A stretch of DNA of 45,991 bases from Neocallimastix lanati (nom. inval.) (Eukaryota; Neocallimastigomycota; Neocallimastigomycetes; Neocallimastigales; Neocallimastigaceae), in contig JACVTC010000203.1 in assembly GCA_016946835.1 (NCBI GenBank), forward strand, positions 155,001 through 200,991, written 5' to 3'. The notes under the pieces were generated by a model. That model worked only from the letters and a program-made list of their open reading frames with translations, searched no databases and had not been told where the DNA came from. A program made the translations under genes and the position numbers. The stretch's first letter is position 1, and each line of letters opens with the position of its first letter. Below are positions 32,401-43,134 of the stretch, piece after piece.

Positions 32401-33145
32401 ATTCTTGGATTTTTAGTAGTATTATTTTTTTTCTTCAGTAGAATTATTTAATTGGCTATTTAAACTTTTAGTCTTATCAGTAGAATTTAATTCTTTGAAG
32501 TTTGCAATATCATCTAGATCAACTATTTTAATTTGTACATTATTTGAGTTTTCTTGAAATTTACTTATTTTAGTGAAGTAGAAGTATTGGAACATTCCTT
32601 ATCACGAAGTTGTCTCTCTATGATTTTTTATTTTTTTTTATTACTACTTTTGGATGTGCCAATTATAGAGGAATGGATTTGATTTTGGACTAATTTAGTA
32701 TTAGGATTTTCTTCTAAGTTCCTTTCTTTTTTTTTTTGTTTCCTTAATTAAGGAAGGAGTGATAATTGGTCTAGGATTGTCTCTTACACTTTTATGAAAT
32801 TCTCTTTTCTTAATTTCTTTATCTTCATCACAATTATTACTTATGTTATTGTGTTTTTTTTACTTTTCTTTATTTTTTTTTTTTTTGCAAGTTGTTACTA
32901 CGTAATCATTCTCATTGTCATTATAATTTTTTTTATTTTCTTCAAAATCTTCTTCTTTTTCTTCTTCTGATAGTTCTTAAAAGTAGGATTCATCGTAACT
33001 GCTATTATTATGTTTAGGTGTATATTTTACTGATACTATTTTATTGACGATAGGAGTGAATGATTCTTCTCCCTTCTACGATTCTCTTCAAGAATTACTG
33101 TTTTAATTTTTAACATTGATTTTGATAGTGTCTTTATTCATAAAA
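32400..33145 (-). pseudogene. Lys/Glu/Asn-rich protein relic
   Basis: From an ATG at 33139-33141 on the minus strand, the reading MNKDTIKINVKN is followed by stops, then ESFTPIVNKIVSVKYTPKHN, an acidic run (ELSEEEKEEDFEENKKN), and after a shift DEDKEIKKREFHKSVRDNP with RPIITPSLIKET, then further pieces (NTKLVQNQIHSSIIGTSK). Most codons are sense and composition is above background, but there are at least four in-frame stops and one or two shifts near A tracts. It looks like a decayed charged, low-complexity host protein. No domain is recognised. Confidence 0.4.
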
Positions 33146-34471
33146 AAAAAAACAAGTATTTATTTATAGTTAAAAAATTTTTCATTTATTGATAAGTTCT
33201 TCGACTCTATATCTATCATCTTTATGTTATTATTTAGTTTCATTTGAAGAACGAAGTTCTTTTAAAATAATTTTTTAATTTATTAAAGTTGGTTGTGATC
33301 TTTGATAATTATTAGAATTTTGAATATTATCATATTTTTCATTATCAATATTCTTGATGTCAACCTCAACAACTTTTTGGGTAATACTTTATTTAAAGAA
33401 ATATTATCTTTTCATAAAGATCTTCTCTTTTGTTTCATAAAGAATAGCACAGTCTAAGAGACTAATTTTCTTTTTTCTCCTCTTATCAAGTTTTAAGTAT
33501 AAGGTTCTATATCTAATGTGCAAATATTTTTACTTTTTTTCATTTTTTTCTTTCTAATTCTAAGAGCATAAAGTTCTCTTAATAAAGCATTTTGGTTGTA
33601 CCAAAAAAAAAAATTTATTTATTTGTTATAATTAATTCATTAAATATTTAAAGATTTGAAAAAAAAAAATTTATTTATTTGTTATAATTAATTTATTAAA
33701 TATTTAAAGATTTGAAAAAAAAATTCTTTTTTTTAAAAAAACTCAGATTTTCCCTCCTACAATCTATTTTTAAGATGTATAGAATTATAGACTCAGCTTA
33801 CTCTTTGAACAATCTACTATAATTTTATTTTATTAATAATTTGAAAAAAGTATAAATGTAGTGTTTGCAACCCTAAATATACTTATAAAATATATAATTT
33901 TAAAAATTTACTCTCAATTATTGATTGGTTTTTATTTAATTTGAATTAATCTAATAATTTGATTTCTTATTTGTTTTGATGAAGATTAATTTTATTTTAA
34001 ATTTTTAGATTGTTATCAATATAATAATTTGATTTAGTTTTGGATTAGATTAAATTTATTAATTTAACTAAAAATTGATTTATAACTTTTTTATATTTAA
34101 ATGTTGATACGAGATATTTTATATATCCTGTATTTGGTAGGGTTTGAACAATGGAGAGATTATTAATTAATATATTCTAATATTGTTAAAATAATTATTT
34201 TATAATTTTGGCGTTAAATGATTATTTATTAATGAAGTAATTCTTCATACTTAAATTGAAATAATTACTTATAATATATTTTTTAATAAAATTTTATTAA
34301 GAATCGTTATTTTAACAATAACACAAATTTCTTATTTTTATACTATCTTAGAATAACATTTTATTGGTTCATTATATATTTAATATTTGTGTTTATTTTA
34401 TCATTTGTCACTCTCCTTCAAATCTATCCCAATGACAATTTTTGAGATAGATTTGTTCATTTATCAGTTTG
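33146..34471. repeat. Mixed A/T-rich DNA with a tandem duplication and possible copia LTR remains
   Basis: A unit of about 56 bp (AAATTTATTTATTTGTTATA and onward, ending AGATTTG) occurs twice in tandem, about 33603-33658 and 33659-33714, differing at one or two bases. At 34184-34317 an interval starts TGTTAAAATAA and ends TTATTTTAACA (11-bp inverted ends). It lies 3' of the minus-strand copia fragment, where that element's LTR would be expected. A purine stretch (GAAGGAGAG on the minus strand, about 34426-34434) follows the copia stop and could be its polypurine tract. No intact LTR pair or target duplication is found. Confidence 0.4.
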
Positions 34472-35480
34472 TTAATCCTCAATTTTGATAAGAATTTTAT
34501 TTGTAAATTTATCCATTAATGAATTGTTCAGATATTTAGTAAAGCTATCTGCTAAGTTATTTTCTGACTTTATATATGTCAATTTAATTTTATTTTCTTT
34601 AATTAGATCTCTAATGTGGTGGTATTTGATATCTATATGCTTTGATTTTATGTTAATAGATTGATTTTGATAATTGTGTATCTCAGCTTTATTGTCTATA
34701 TTTATTGTAGCTTAATCAATTTTTATATTCAATTCGTTAAGGAAACTGATATACCAAAGAGATTGTTTAGCGCAATCGTTAACACTATAGTACTAAGATT
34801 CTGCTGTCGATGTTGCTACTACGTGTTGTAGTTTGGAACGTCAACTTGTTGGTGATGTTTCTATCATTAACAAGAAACCTGAGGTGGATTTTCTGGAATT
34901 GATATCACCGGGATAATCAGTATCGGCAAAGACTCTCAAAATGCTACTCTTTGTAAATTTTATTCCATAATTTTCGGTTCTTTTTAAGTATTTGAAGATC
35001 CTTATTACGTTGTATCAATTTTCAAATGTTGGATTTTTTATTTTTTCTCGCTGATCTGCGTACAGAAAAAGAATATCTGGTCTTGTACAGACGGGAAGGT
35101 ATAATAAATTCCCAATAGCACTCCTATAAATCGTTTCGTTAAACATTTTATTTTTTAATCTTGTATTTTCTATTGGCCTTAGATTTCTTACCGGTGTACA
35201 GTTGGATAGGTTGTATTTATTTAGAATTTCTTTTATATATCCCCTCTGGTGAATAATGTAACCATCAATGCATTTTTCAAATTTTATTCCAATGAGGAAA
35301 TCTCTATCACCTATATCTTTAATAATTAAAAATGAATTTTATCTGTTTCTTTACATACATTACCTCTTCATAATAGTATATCATCGACGTATACGGCGAG
35401 GATACAAGCTATTTCCTTTTGTTCATTCTCTTTGACATAAGCCTAAGGTTCGCTTAATAGTCTTCTGAACTTCATGTTTA
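34472..35480 (-). pseudogene. Ty1/copia polymerase fragment (RT palm end to RNase H)
   Basis: On the minus strand the order is RRLLSEP, ACILAVYVDDILL (the RT active-site YVDD), a decayed connection region, then RNase H with FADTDYPGDINSRKSTSGF, VVATSTAES, SLWYISFLNEL and DIKYHHIRDLIKE. It ends with ENNLADSFTKYLNN, the standard copia C-terminus (ADxFTKxL), and a TAA at 34472-34474. Several stops and shifts are present, including TAG/TAA inside the RNase H part. Integrase, protease and Gag are missing. It abuts a plus-strand copia fragment, so the two lie head to head in inverted orientation. Confidence 0.8.
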
Positions 35481-35499
35481 ATAACGTATTATTTAAAGT

Positions 35500-36391
35500 T
35501 ACTTAAACCTATTGAAAAAGTTCCGGAAGGTGCAAATATAATTACGTCCAGATGGGTATTCAAATATAAAAAGAATTCTAAAGGAGAAATTACTAAGAGG
35601 AAATCAAGACTGGTAGCAAGAGGCTGTACGCGTCAAGTAGGGATTGATTATCATGAAACAAAATAATTTTGACATACAACAAATAGATATTAATGCCGCT
35701 TATTTAAATGCTAAATTAAAGGAAGAAGTTTATATGGAACCCCCAAAAGGACATCCTGACTATAGAAAACGTTACCGGAAACTAAATAAAGCCATTTACG
35801 GCTTAAAACAAAGTGGAAAGGAGTGGAATGAAGAGCTCAATCAATACTTTCTTATCATTGGATTTAAAAGATTAATAAGCGAACCTTGTTTATATTTTAA
35901 AGTCAATAAAAAGAAAAACTTATTATGTATTCTTGCTATTTATGTTGATGATATTCTACTTGCAGGTAATAGAATAATTGTAGAATGAACTAAAGAATTA
36001 ATTAAAAATAAATTTAAAATAAAAGATATTGATAATGCAAATTTCATTATAGGAATAAAATTTATAAAATACAGAGCAGGATACTTTATTAACCAAACGA
36101 GATACATAAAAGAAATTATAGAAAAATTTGAAATGACTAATACTACTCCTACTAAAAAATATAATTCCTACTGAAAACGAAGAACTCAAGAAAATAAAAG
36201 TAGATCAAACGAAATACAGGAGTGCCATAGGAAATTTGCTTTACCTCAGTATATGTACCCTTCCTGATATAATCTACCCGGTTTCAAAAGCTACACAAAA
36301 GTCAAAAGATCCCAACTTGGAAGATTGGCAAAATGTTCTGAAAATAATAAAATACCATTCTTCATATTTTTATTTAAAATTGATAAGTTAA
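35500..36391 (+). pseudogene. Ty1/copia reverse transcriptase fragment, opposite orientation
   Basis: Begins with EKVPEGANIITSRWVFKYKK and KSRLVARGCTRQVGIDYHET, the start of copia RT. A stop and a deletion of roughly 20 residues follow. It then continues at 35644-35988 with QQIDINAAYLNAKLKEEVYM, YGLKQSGKEWNEEL, and LAIYVDDILLAG (YVDD active site). After a stop (TGA) the frame goes on with IKNKFKIKDI and NFIIGIKF, then shifts to KYRSAIGNLLYLSICTLPD and DWQNVLKIIKYHSS, ending near 36391 before RNase H. It is closely related in sequence to the inverted neighbour. Non-functional. Confidence 0.8.
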
Positions 36392-37565
36392 CTTGGTTAT
36401 AATTTTAGGAAAAGATATTAATTTTAATAAAATATATAATTATATTATTTAAAATATATGACACATCAAAGTCCCGCATATCATTAATTTTATCACATTA
36501 TTTTCTATCACGTTTAATTTATGTCACGAAATTGCCAATGATTTATTAATTTATTTTTATGTAATTATTAATAAAATAATTTATTAATTATTAAAGTTCT
36601 TATTTGCGTTTTATATCATTATAATATATAGAAGAATTATATATTTTTAATATAAACTTTAAAATAAATAAGAATATTTAAGTTACATATATAATAATAT
36701 TCTTATAATAAATATATAGAAGAAATTAATTATTTAATTTAATATAATTATTATTATAATTAATTAAATATATATGAATATTGAATAATTTATGAATAAG
36801 AAATTATTTCAAATATTATTATTGAAAGAAGAGATTGTTAAATATATTAGTAATAGATTAATGTTTACCGGGATATCACTCAATTATTCAATTTTTATTT
36901 ATTATTTTTATTTTATTAATTATGTAAATTAAAATTATCTTTATTCAATTCTTTAATTTCATTATATTAAAGTAGTATTAATATTCTTGATGGATAGATT
37001 ATAGTTTTATCTATTTCTAATATGTAGACTTCTTTGTAACGGAGGTGCTTCTATTGTAAAGGCGGGATGAGATATAGAAACACAGAAAGGAGAAAACTCA
37101 ATAGGTTTACACTATCTGTATAAATAATTCGTTTTATTAGAAATATTTTTTATTAATTATAAAATTTAAAATAATTATTAATATTAATCAACAAGGTAAT
37201 ATTTCGAATTACTTATACGTTAATTATTATTAATAAAAGCACGAAGAAAAATATTTTCATTCGTGAAGTTCGCACTATTTATACTTTTAACGGAAAAACA
37301 GTTTTAACATGTAAAAATAATTTTAAAGAAATATTTAGAAACATGTTTGTAATAATTAATAATGTAAAGTTTCTAGAATATAGATTTTAATTGATGAAAA
37401 TGAATCTTATCAAAAAAGAATAAAATAATTTATATAATAAGAATTTCTAAATTCTTTTCGGTTGAATTACGAACCGAAAGAATCTTTAACTTTCTATAAT
37501 TTTATACAGAAAGAATATTCAAGAAGATATTATTAATAATTAATAAAATAATTAATAAAATAATT
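36392..37565. other. A/T-rich DNA, no gene seen
   Basis: Mixed A/T-rich sequence with a few less biased patches (36460-36540, 37020-37110). A near-perfect hairpin lies at about 37455-37487 (TTCTTTTCGGTT paired with AACCGAAAGAA around a 7-base loop). This may be decayed LTR-element sequence, but no terminal repeats could be paired. Confidence 0.4.
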
Positions 37566-37569
37566 ATTA

Positions 37570-37652
37570 ATGCAAAATAGGTTTAGGTGTGAGTCGAACC
37601 CATGAAGTATTGGTCATGGTCGATGTAACTAACCATTGAACCAAAGTTCTAA
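37570..37652 (-). pseudogene. tRNA-like relic
   Basis: On the minus strand, a D-arm-like string GTTCAATGGTTAG is followed about 35 bases later by a T-arm-like GGGTTCGACTC, the normal spacing and the two internal promoter boxes of a nuclear tRNA gene. The acceptor ends do not pair, the T stem has mismatches (ATGGG with CACAC) and no clean anticodon stem forms. It is therefore a degenerate tRNA or a tRNA-derived fragment. It lies directly upstream of the insertion site of LTR element B. Confidence 0.4.
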
Positions 37653-37666
37653 TTTTCTAACTGTAT

Positions 37667-38148
37667 TGTAAGAAACTTAGATAAATTTATTATTTTATTA
37701 TAAAATTTATCTATCTTTCTTATTTAATACATTAATTTAATACATTAAATTATTGTATTTAGTTTAACCAATAATATTTAATTATTAATTTATATATATT
37801 TGATTCTCTTGAGTTCTCTTCGAGAAATCAAGAGTTATTATTTTAGAATTTTTATAATAAATAATAATTCAAATAAAATAATTAATTAATAAAACAAAAC
37901 CCTTTTAATAAAACATTTTTTATAAATATTTGTGTCTTTTATTCCTTTTGTGTTATTGTTTATTATAAACTTTCTATAATAAACTCTATCTTATATTTAA
38001 GTTAAGTATAATTATTTATTTATATTATTTTATATTTATTTAATTATATTTAATTTTATTTTCTCAATTTAATGTTAATTAGTAATAATTAATGTTAATT
38101 TGTAGTTAAGAAATTATTTATAATTAATTTTATAAGTAATTTCTTACA
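37667..38148 (+). repeat. Left LTR of element B
   Basis: 482 bp. It includes a stem-loop at 37806-37834 (CTCTTGA...TCAAGAG enclosing TTCTC/GAGAA with a 3-base loop), perhaps an RNA structure in the element transcript. The sequence right after it (ATAATAACTCTTC) does not match a tRNA 3' end I recognise, so the primer is unknown. Confidence 0.93.
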
Positions 38149-38637
38149 ATAATAACTCTTCTTTTTAGGAAGAAAATATTTTATAAATAATTTAATATGA
38201 ATATAACAAAAAATAATAATTATAATTATAATGGAATAATTAAATTAAATAAATTCATTTTATATTATTTACGAAATTTTTTCTTTCTCTCAATTTAAAT
38301 TTATAAATATTTTTTTTTGTTTATTTTTTATTTTTCTTTTCATTGTTTATGTTTGTTTATGTCATATATATATTATTTATTTTGTTTAATTTATTATTAC
38401 ATTGACTAACAATTCTTTATTATTATATATATTAAACATTATAACTTTATAATAATATGACAACACTTATTCTGTTTACTTTGCCTATTTACTTTTAAAA
38501 ATAAGTCTTTATAAATTTCATAAAAATTAACAATATTAAATACTAACTATTTTACTTTATTTTATTTTATATAACATATTTATCTATTATAATATTATAT
38601 TTATATTATATTTTAATATTATATAATTGTTTTTATA

Positions 38638-38935
38638 TATAACATTATATACATTATATACATTATATACATTATATACATTATATACATTATATACATT
38701 ATATATATATTTTTCTTATTAAAAAAAAATAAAATAAAATAAAATAAAATAAAATAAAATAAAATAAAAATAAAAACAAAAAACAAAAAACAAAAACAAA
38801 ACAAAAAACAAAAAACAAAAACAAAACAAAAAACAAAAACAAAATAACAAAATAACAAAATAAAACAAAACAAAGCAACAAAACAGGAAACAAAACAAAA
38901 CAAACAAATAAACAAACAAAAAACAAAAAATAAAT
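38638..38935. repeat. TATACATTA 9-mer array and A/C-rich DNA inside element B
   Basis: About seven 9-bp units (38643-38704) are followed by AAAAT pentamers and A/C-rich sequence (CAAAA-type repeats) to about 38935. Antisense frames in it encode Phe/Cys/Val low-complexity strings and are not genes. Confidence 0.85.
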
Positions 38936-39016
38936 AAAATAAATTAATAATTTAAAAGATAAGTTGTTCAGTTTTCTTTTCTTTAAAATAAATAAATATA
39001 AAAAATAAATAAATTA

Positions 39017-39056
<40 letters not shown>

Positions 39057-39360
39057 GTAAATAAAATTATAATTATGATAAATAAAGTAATAATAATAAT
39101 AAATAATAATAATAAAAAGTTTTTAATATTGATCATACGAACGAAAATAAAATTTTAAAAAATTATAAGATATATTTAAATATATAATTACAATGTTCTA
39201 TGATCACATATAGATATTAACACTAGGGCTGAAGTGATATAAAAATTGAAATTCACTTCTACGTAATTGAAATAATATATTATTATTAATAATATAATTG
39301 TTAATTACTAATTGCCCTTTGTTAAAACAGATATCGGCAAAAGCTATATCTCGTTATATC

Positions 39361-39363
<3 letters not shown>

Positions 39364-39439
<76 letters not shown>
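39364..39439. repeat. Poly(A) tract of about 75 bp inside element B
   Basis: A run of A broken by a single G, in the element's interior. The flanking sequence to 40453 is A/T-rich with several TTTA runs and no coding frame. Confidence 0.95.
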
Positions 39440-39444
<5 letters not shown>

Positions 39445-40453
39445 ATATATATATGTAATATAAAAAATTATAAAATATTATTATTATTTATTTAATACAT
39501 ATTTCAAAATATACATATAAAATTTAATATAAAAAATTATAAAATATTATTATTTATTTATTTAATAAATAATTCATATGTATAATTTAAATTATTACTT
39601 ATTTATTTATCTAATGAATAATATAACATATATATAATATAAATAATAAAATGTTATTATTTATTTAATAAATATGAAAAATATATAATATATAATATAT
39701 AATTTAAAATTATTATTATTTTCATTCATTTAATGAATAATATACAATATATATATATTGTAAAATTAATTATTATTATTATTATTTATTTATTTATTAA
39801 TACAAAATATATATAATATATAATATAAATTTATAAATTATTGTTCATTTAATTATTTATCTAAAATAAAATTTTAATTCAAAATTTAAATTTCAATTTT
39901 AAATTGAAATTGCAATTAAATATTTATTTTAATTTTATTTAAATTTTATTTTATTTCTACTTAATATTTCTTAATTTATTACTTCTTAAATTGTTCTTCT
40001 TTCATTGAACAATTCAAATGAAAAGGAGCAATGTAAGAAATACAAATAAATTTATTAATAATTTATTTACATTTCTTAGTTATTATAATTTATTTAATTT
40101 AATATTTATTTATTCATTTAATAATATAGTCATTTTATTTAATTTTATATTTATTTATACACTTAATAATTATATTTATTTTATTTAATTTATAATTATT
40201 TATTCACTTATATTTATATATTAGTTAGAAAACAATATTAAGGTTTTCCCAAGTTAATTGGTTTTACTTAATATTGATTCGTCTAGAGTTTTTCCGCTAA
40301 TCTTTTCTCTAGATGTTAAAAAAGTTAAGGTTAGCAAAACTTTTAATAAATTATTTAATTTTATTTTTTTTGGTTAATTATAATTTTTATTTTAAACTTA
40401 CTACTTCCTATATAATAATGAATTTATACAAATTCATTAAGTAAAGGGAGCAA

Positions 40454-40935
40454 TGTAAGAAACTTAGATAAATTTATTATTTTATTATAAAATTTATCTA
40501 TCTTTCTTATTTAATACATTAATTTAATACATTAAATTATTGTATTTAGTTTAACCAATAATATTTAATTATTAATTTATATATATTTGATTCTCTTGAG
40601 TTCTCTTCGAGAAATCAAGAGTTATTATTTTAGAATTTTTATAATAAATAATAATTCAAATAAAATAATTAATTAATAAAACAAAACCCTTTTAATAAAA
40701 CATTTTTTATAAATATTTGTGTCTTTTATTCCTTTTGTGTTATTGTTTATTATAAACTTTCTATAATAAACTCTATCTTATATTTAAGTTAAGTATAATT
40801 ATTTATTTATATTATTTTATATTTATTTAATTATATTTAATTTTATTTTCTCAATTTAATGTTAATTAGTAATAATTAATGTTAATTTGTAGTTAAGAAA
40901 TTATTTATAATTAATTTTATAAGTAATTTCTTACA
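40454..40935 (+). repeat. Right LTR of element B
   Basis: 482 bp, matching the left LTR throughout, and followed by the TGTAT target copy. A near-copy of the LTR start with its purine tract (GGAGCAATGTAAGAAA) lies about 430 bp upstream at 40026-40041, possibly the trace of an older LTR. Confidence 0.93.
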
Positions 40936-41425
40936 TGTATAATAAGAATGTACTAAATAATGCATTCTTAATTAAATCTACGATTTTTTTCTAATACATT
41001 ATGTGTACATTATTATTTTTGTACTTTAATAAATTTTTAAATTCAAAGATTAAAAATTAAATCAAAAATTATATTAAACTTTATAATTTTATATTAAATC
41101 TTATATTAATAGTAATATTTTTATATATTTAAAACTTATATTAGCAATATTAATAATAAATCTTACTTTTTTATTTTTATATTAATAATGAAAATTTGTA
41201 TTAATAATATTTTTATATATTGATAATTAAAAATTTATATATTATATTTTAACTTTTATTATAAAATTTTATATCGAAATGTTTTATTTTATATTGGCAA
41301 ATATTTTATTTTATTAAAAACCTTTATATTAGAATAGTATTTTTATTTTTATTTGAATATTTTAACAGATTGTAATAAAAATTTTAGCCAATTAAATAAA
41401 TTCTTATTAGTAATATTTTAGATAG

Positions 41426-41465
<40 letters not shown>

Positions 41466-41630
41466 TTTTATTAATATTATAAATGTATTTTATTTATATT
41501 GTTATAATTAAATTTTATATAATTGATTATAAAAATCAATTTAAATTTAATAGTTTTTATATATAAAAAGAAAAATAATAATAAAATGTAATTTAGTGGC
41601 AAGAACAACTTTTATGCCTTGAAAAAAAAG

Positions 41631-41639
41631 TATAAATAG
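41631..41639 (+). promoter_or_regulatory. TATA-like box upstream of gypsy gag
   Basis: TATAAATAG within AGTATAAATAGTTGTAAATT. It differs by one base from the LTR A promoter context over about 20 bases. It probably marks the gypsy 5' LTR promoter. Confidence 0.4.
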
Positions 41640-41804
41640 TTGTAAATTTTGCTACCAATTTTTAAAAATCATAAAATAAAATCAAATAAAATAAAATAAA
41701 TTTAATAAAATAAATAAAATAAATAATAAATAAATAAATAAAATTTGTGTTCCTTTACTTTATTTTTATTTAATTCTCTAAAACCTTAACATGTAACAGA
41801 TACA

Positions 41805-41817
41805 TGGTAACTTTAAG
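41805..41817 (+). other. Candidate primer-binding site of the gypsy element
   Basis: TGGTAACTTTAAG directly follows a CA dinucleotide that could end the 5' LTR. The leading TGG would pair with a tRNA 3' CCA. The specific tRNA is not recognised. Confidence 0.25.
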
Positions 41818-42965
41818 CCTATCCAATGATAGTTCTTTGGTTACGTAACGTATCTTTAAACAGCTAGCAATTTCGGCTAATCAAATAAAATCTTTTATTA
41901 CTTTCGTACATTAAATTTTATTAATTTATAAATAATTTTATAGTTAAATATTTATTTAAATATATTTTATTTAGTGATTAGTAAACTAAGTTAAATTAAA
42001 TTATTTACCAATCATAATATTATTGACATGTATAAATAATAATTGAACTTGTAACTGTAACGCACTAGCGTTACTATTAACGTAAATTGTTATTATAAAT
42101 ATTAATATTATTAAATAAAAAATATAATTATTAAATAAAAGATATTACTCAGTGTAAGCCCAGTAACTGATAACAAATAGAGTTATAAAGTGCTGCGCTA
42201 TATTCTAGTGTAATAAGAAATAGTAATTATAGAATTAATTAATTTAGTGTTTATTATTAACAACTCAAATAGAGAGGTGTTAAGTTATCTTAGCCTTTAA
42301 ATATAGTTATTATTCGTTATTTTAGTTAATAATAAACTTACCTTTTACAATAGTAACGCTTTATAACTAAATAGCCGATAATAATTAAATAAAAAATTTA
42401 AACGCTAAGTAATAATTTAATAGATAGAATAGTTAGTTTTATAAAATAAAAATTAATATTTAAAAATAAATCATATTTTATTTATTTTCTTTGTTTATTT
42501 TTAATTGTATAACTTAGAAAATTTTTGATACAAAATTTTACGCCACAATACGTAGCAAAAGAAGCCACAAAAATTTAGTTAAAAAAAAAAAAAAAAAAAT
42601 TTTCGGCTTCAAAATAAAATTTTGATCAAAAATTTAAAAATTTAAATTTTTTAAAATTTCGCATATCCGAAATCTAATTTATTAATAATTTAATTATAAA
42701 TCATTATTTAATTTAAAAATTTTAAATTTTTGGTAGTACCGATTTTTAATTAATAAAAATTTTGTACTTTACCAAATAAAATTCGCTTTTGCTTGATAGG
42801 TAGTCATTTTTTGTACAAATTTATATTTGTAGTGACTCGGGAAGCGAAAGAAAAATTTTTAAAATAATTATTTATTTAAATTATTAATTTTTATACATTT
42901 AATTTTAAAAAAAAAAAAAAATTTTTATTTTTTTATTTTTTATTTTTTATTTATTTTATATTATT

Positions 42966-43014
<49 letters not shown>

Positions 43015-43134
43015 TGAGTGGACGATTATATTAACTAAATAAATTTAAGTAAGTGAATAAATTATAACCTTTTAAATAAATTAAAAGTGAGTGGATATAT
43101 TTATAATCACTAGATAAATTATTAAGGGAAGTAA

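Larger units (their letters stand above)
37667..40935 (+). mobile_element. Complete non-autonomous LTR retrotransposon (element B)
   Basis: Two direct repeats of 482 bp (37667-38148 and 40454-40935) are identical by eye, with ends TGTAAGAAA and TTTCTTACA (9-bp inverted). TGTAT flanks both sides (37662-37666 and 40936-40940) as a 5-bp target duplication. A purine tract (AAAGGGAGCAA) directly precedes the right LTR. The 2.3-kb interior has no protein frame; it holds simple repeats (TATACATTA 9-mers, A/C-rich DNA, an ~80-bp A tract). It must be mobilised in trans. Identical LTRs indicate a recent insertion. It is unrelated in LTR sequence to element A. Confidence 0.93.
40941..43134. other. Leader and probable 5' LTR region of the Ty3/gypsy element
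   Basis: The left border of the gypsy element cannot be fixed because its 3' LTR is outside the window. A TATA-like box at 41631-41639 lies in a context shared with LTR A. Downstream, CA at 41803-41804 is followed by TGGTAACTTTAAG, which starts with the TGG that pairs with a tRNA CCA end. So an LTR could end at 41804 with the primer site at 41805. The following 1.3-kb leader holds a 7-bp-arm hairpin (GTAACGC/GCGTTAC near 42058-42075), poly(A) at 42581-42598 and 42970-43009, and no gene. Confidence 0.4.

Noticed and set aside
34184-34317. Solo LTR or small transposon with 11-bp inverted ends (TGTTAAAATAA/TTATTTTAACA)
   Set aside because: No matching flanking duplication (AATAT versus ATAAC) and the ends are A/T-only, so chance or a decayed copia LTR is as likely.
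37570-37652. Functional tRNA gene
   Set aside because: D- and T-arm boxes are present but acceptor and anticodon stems do not pair, so only a relic is reported.
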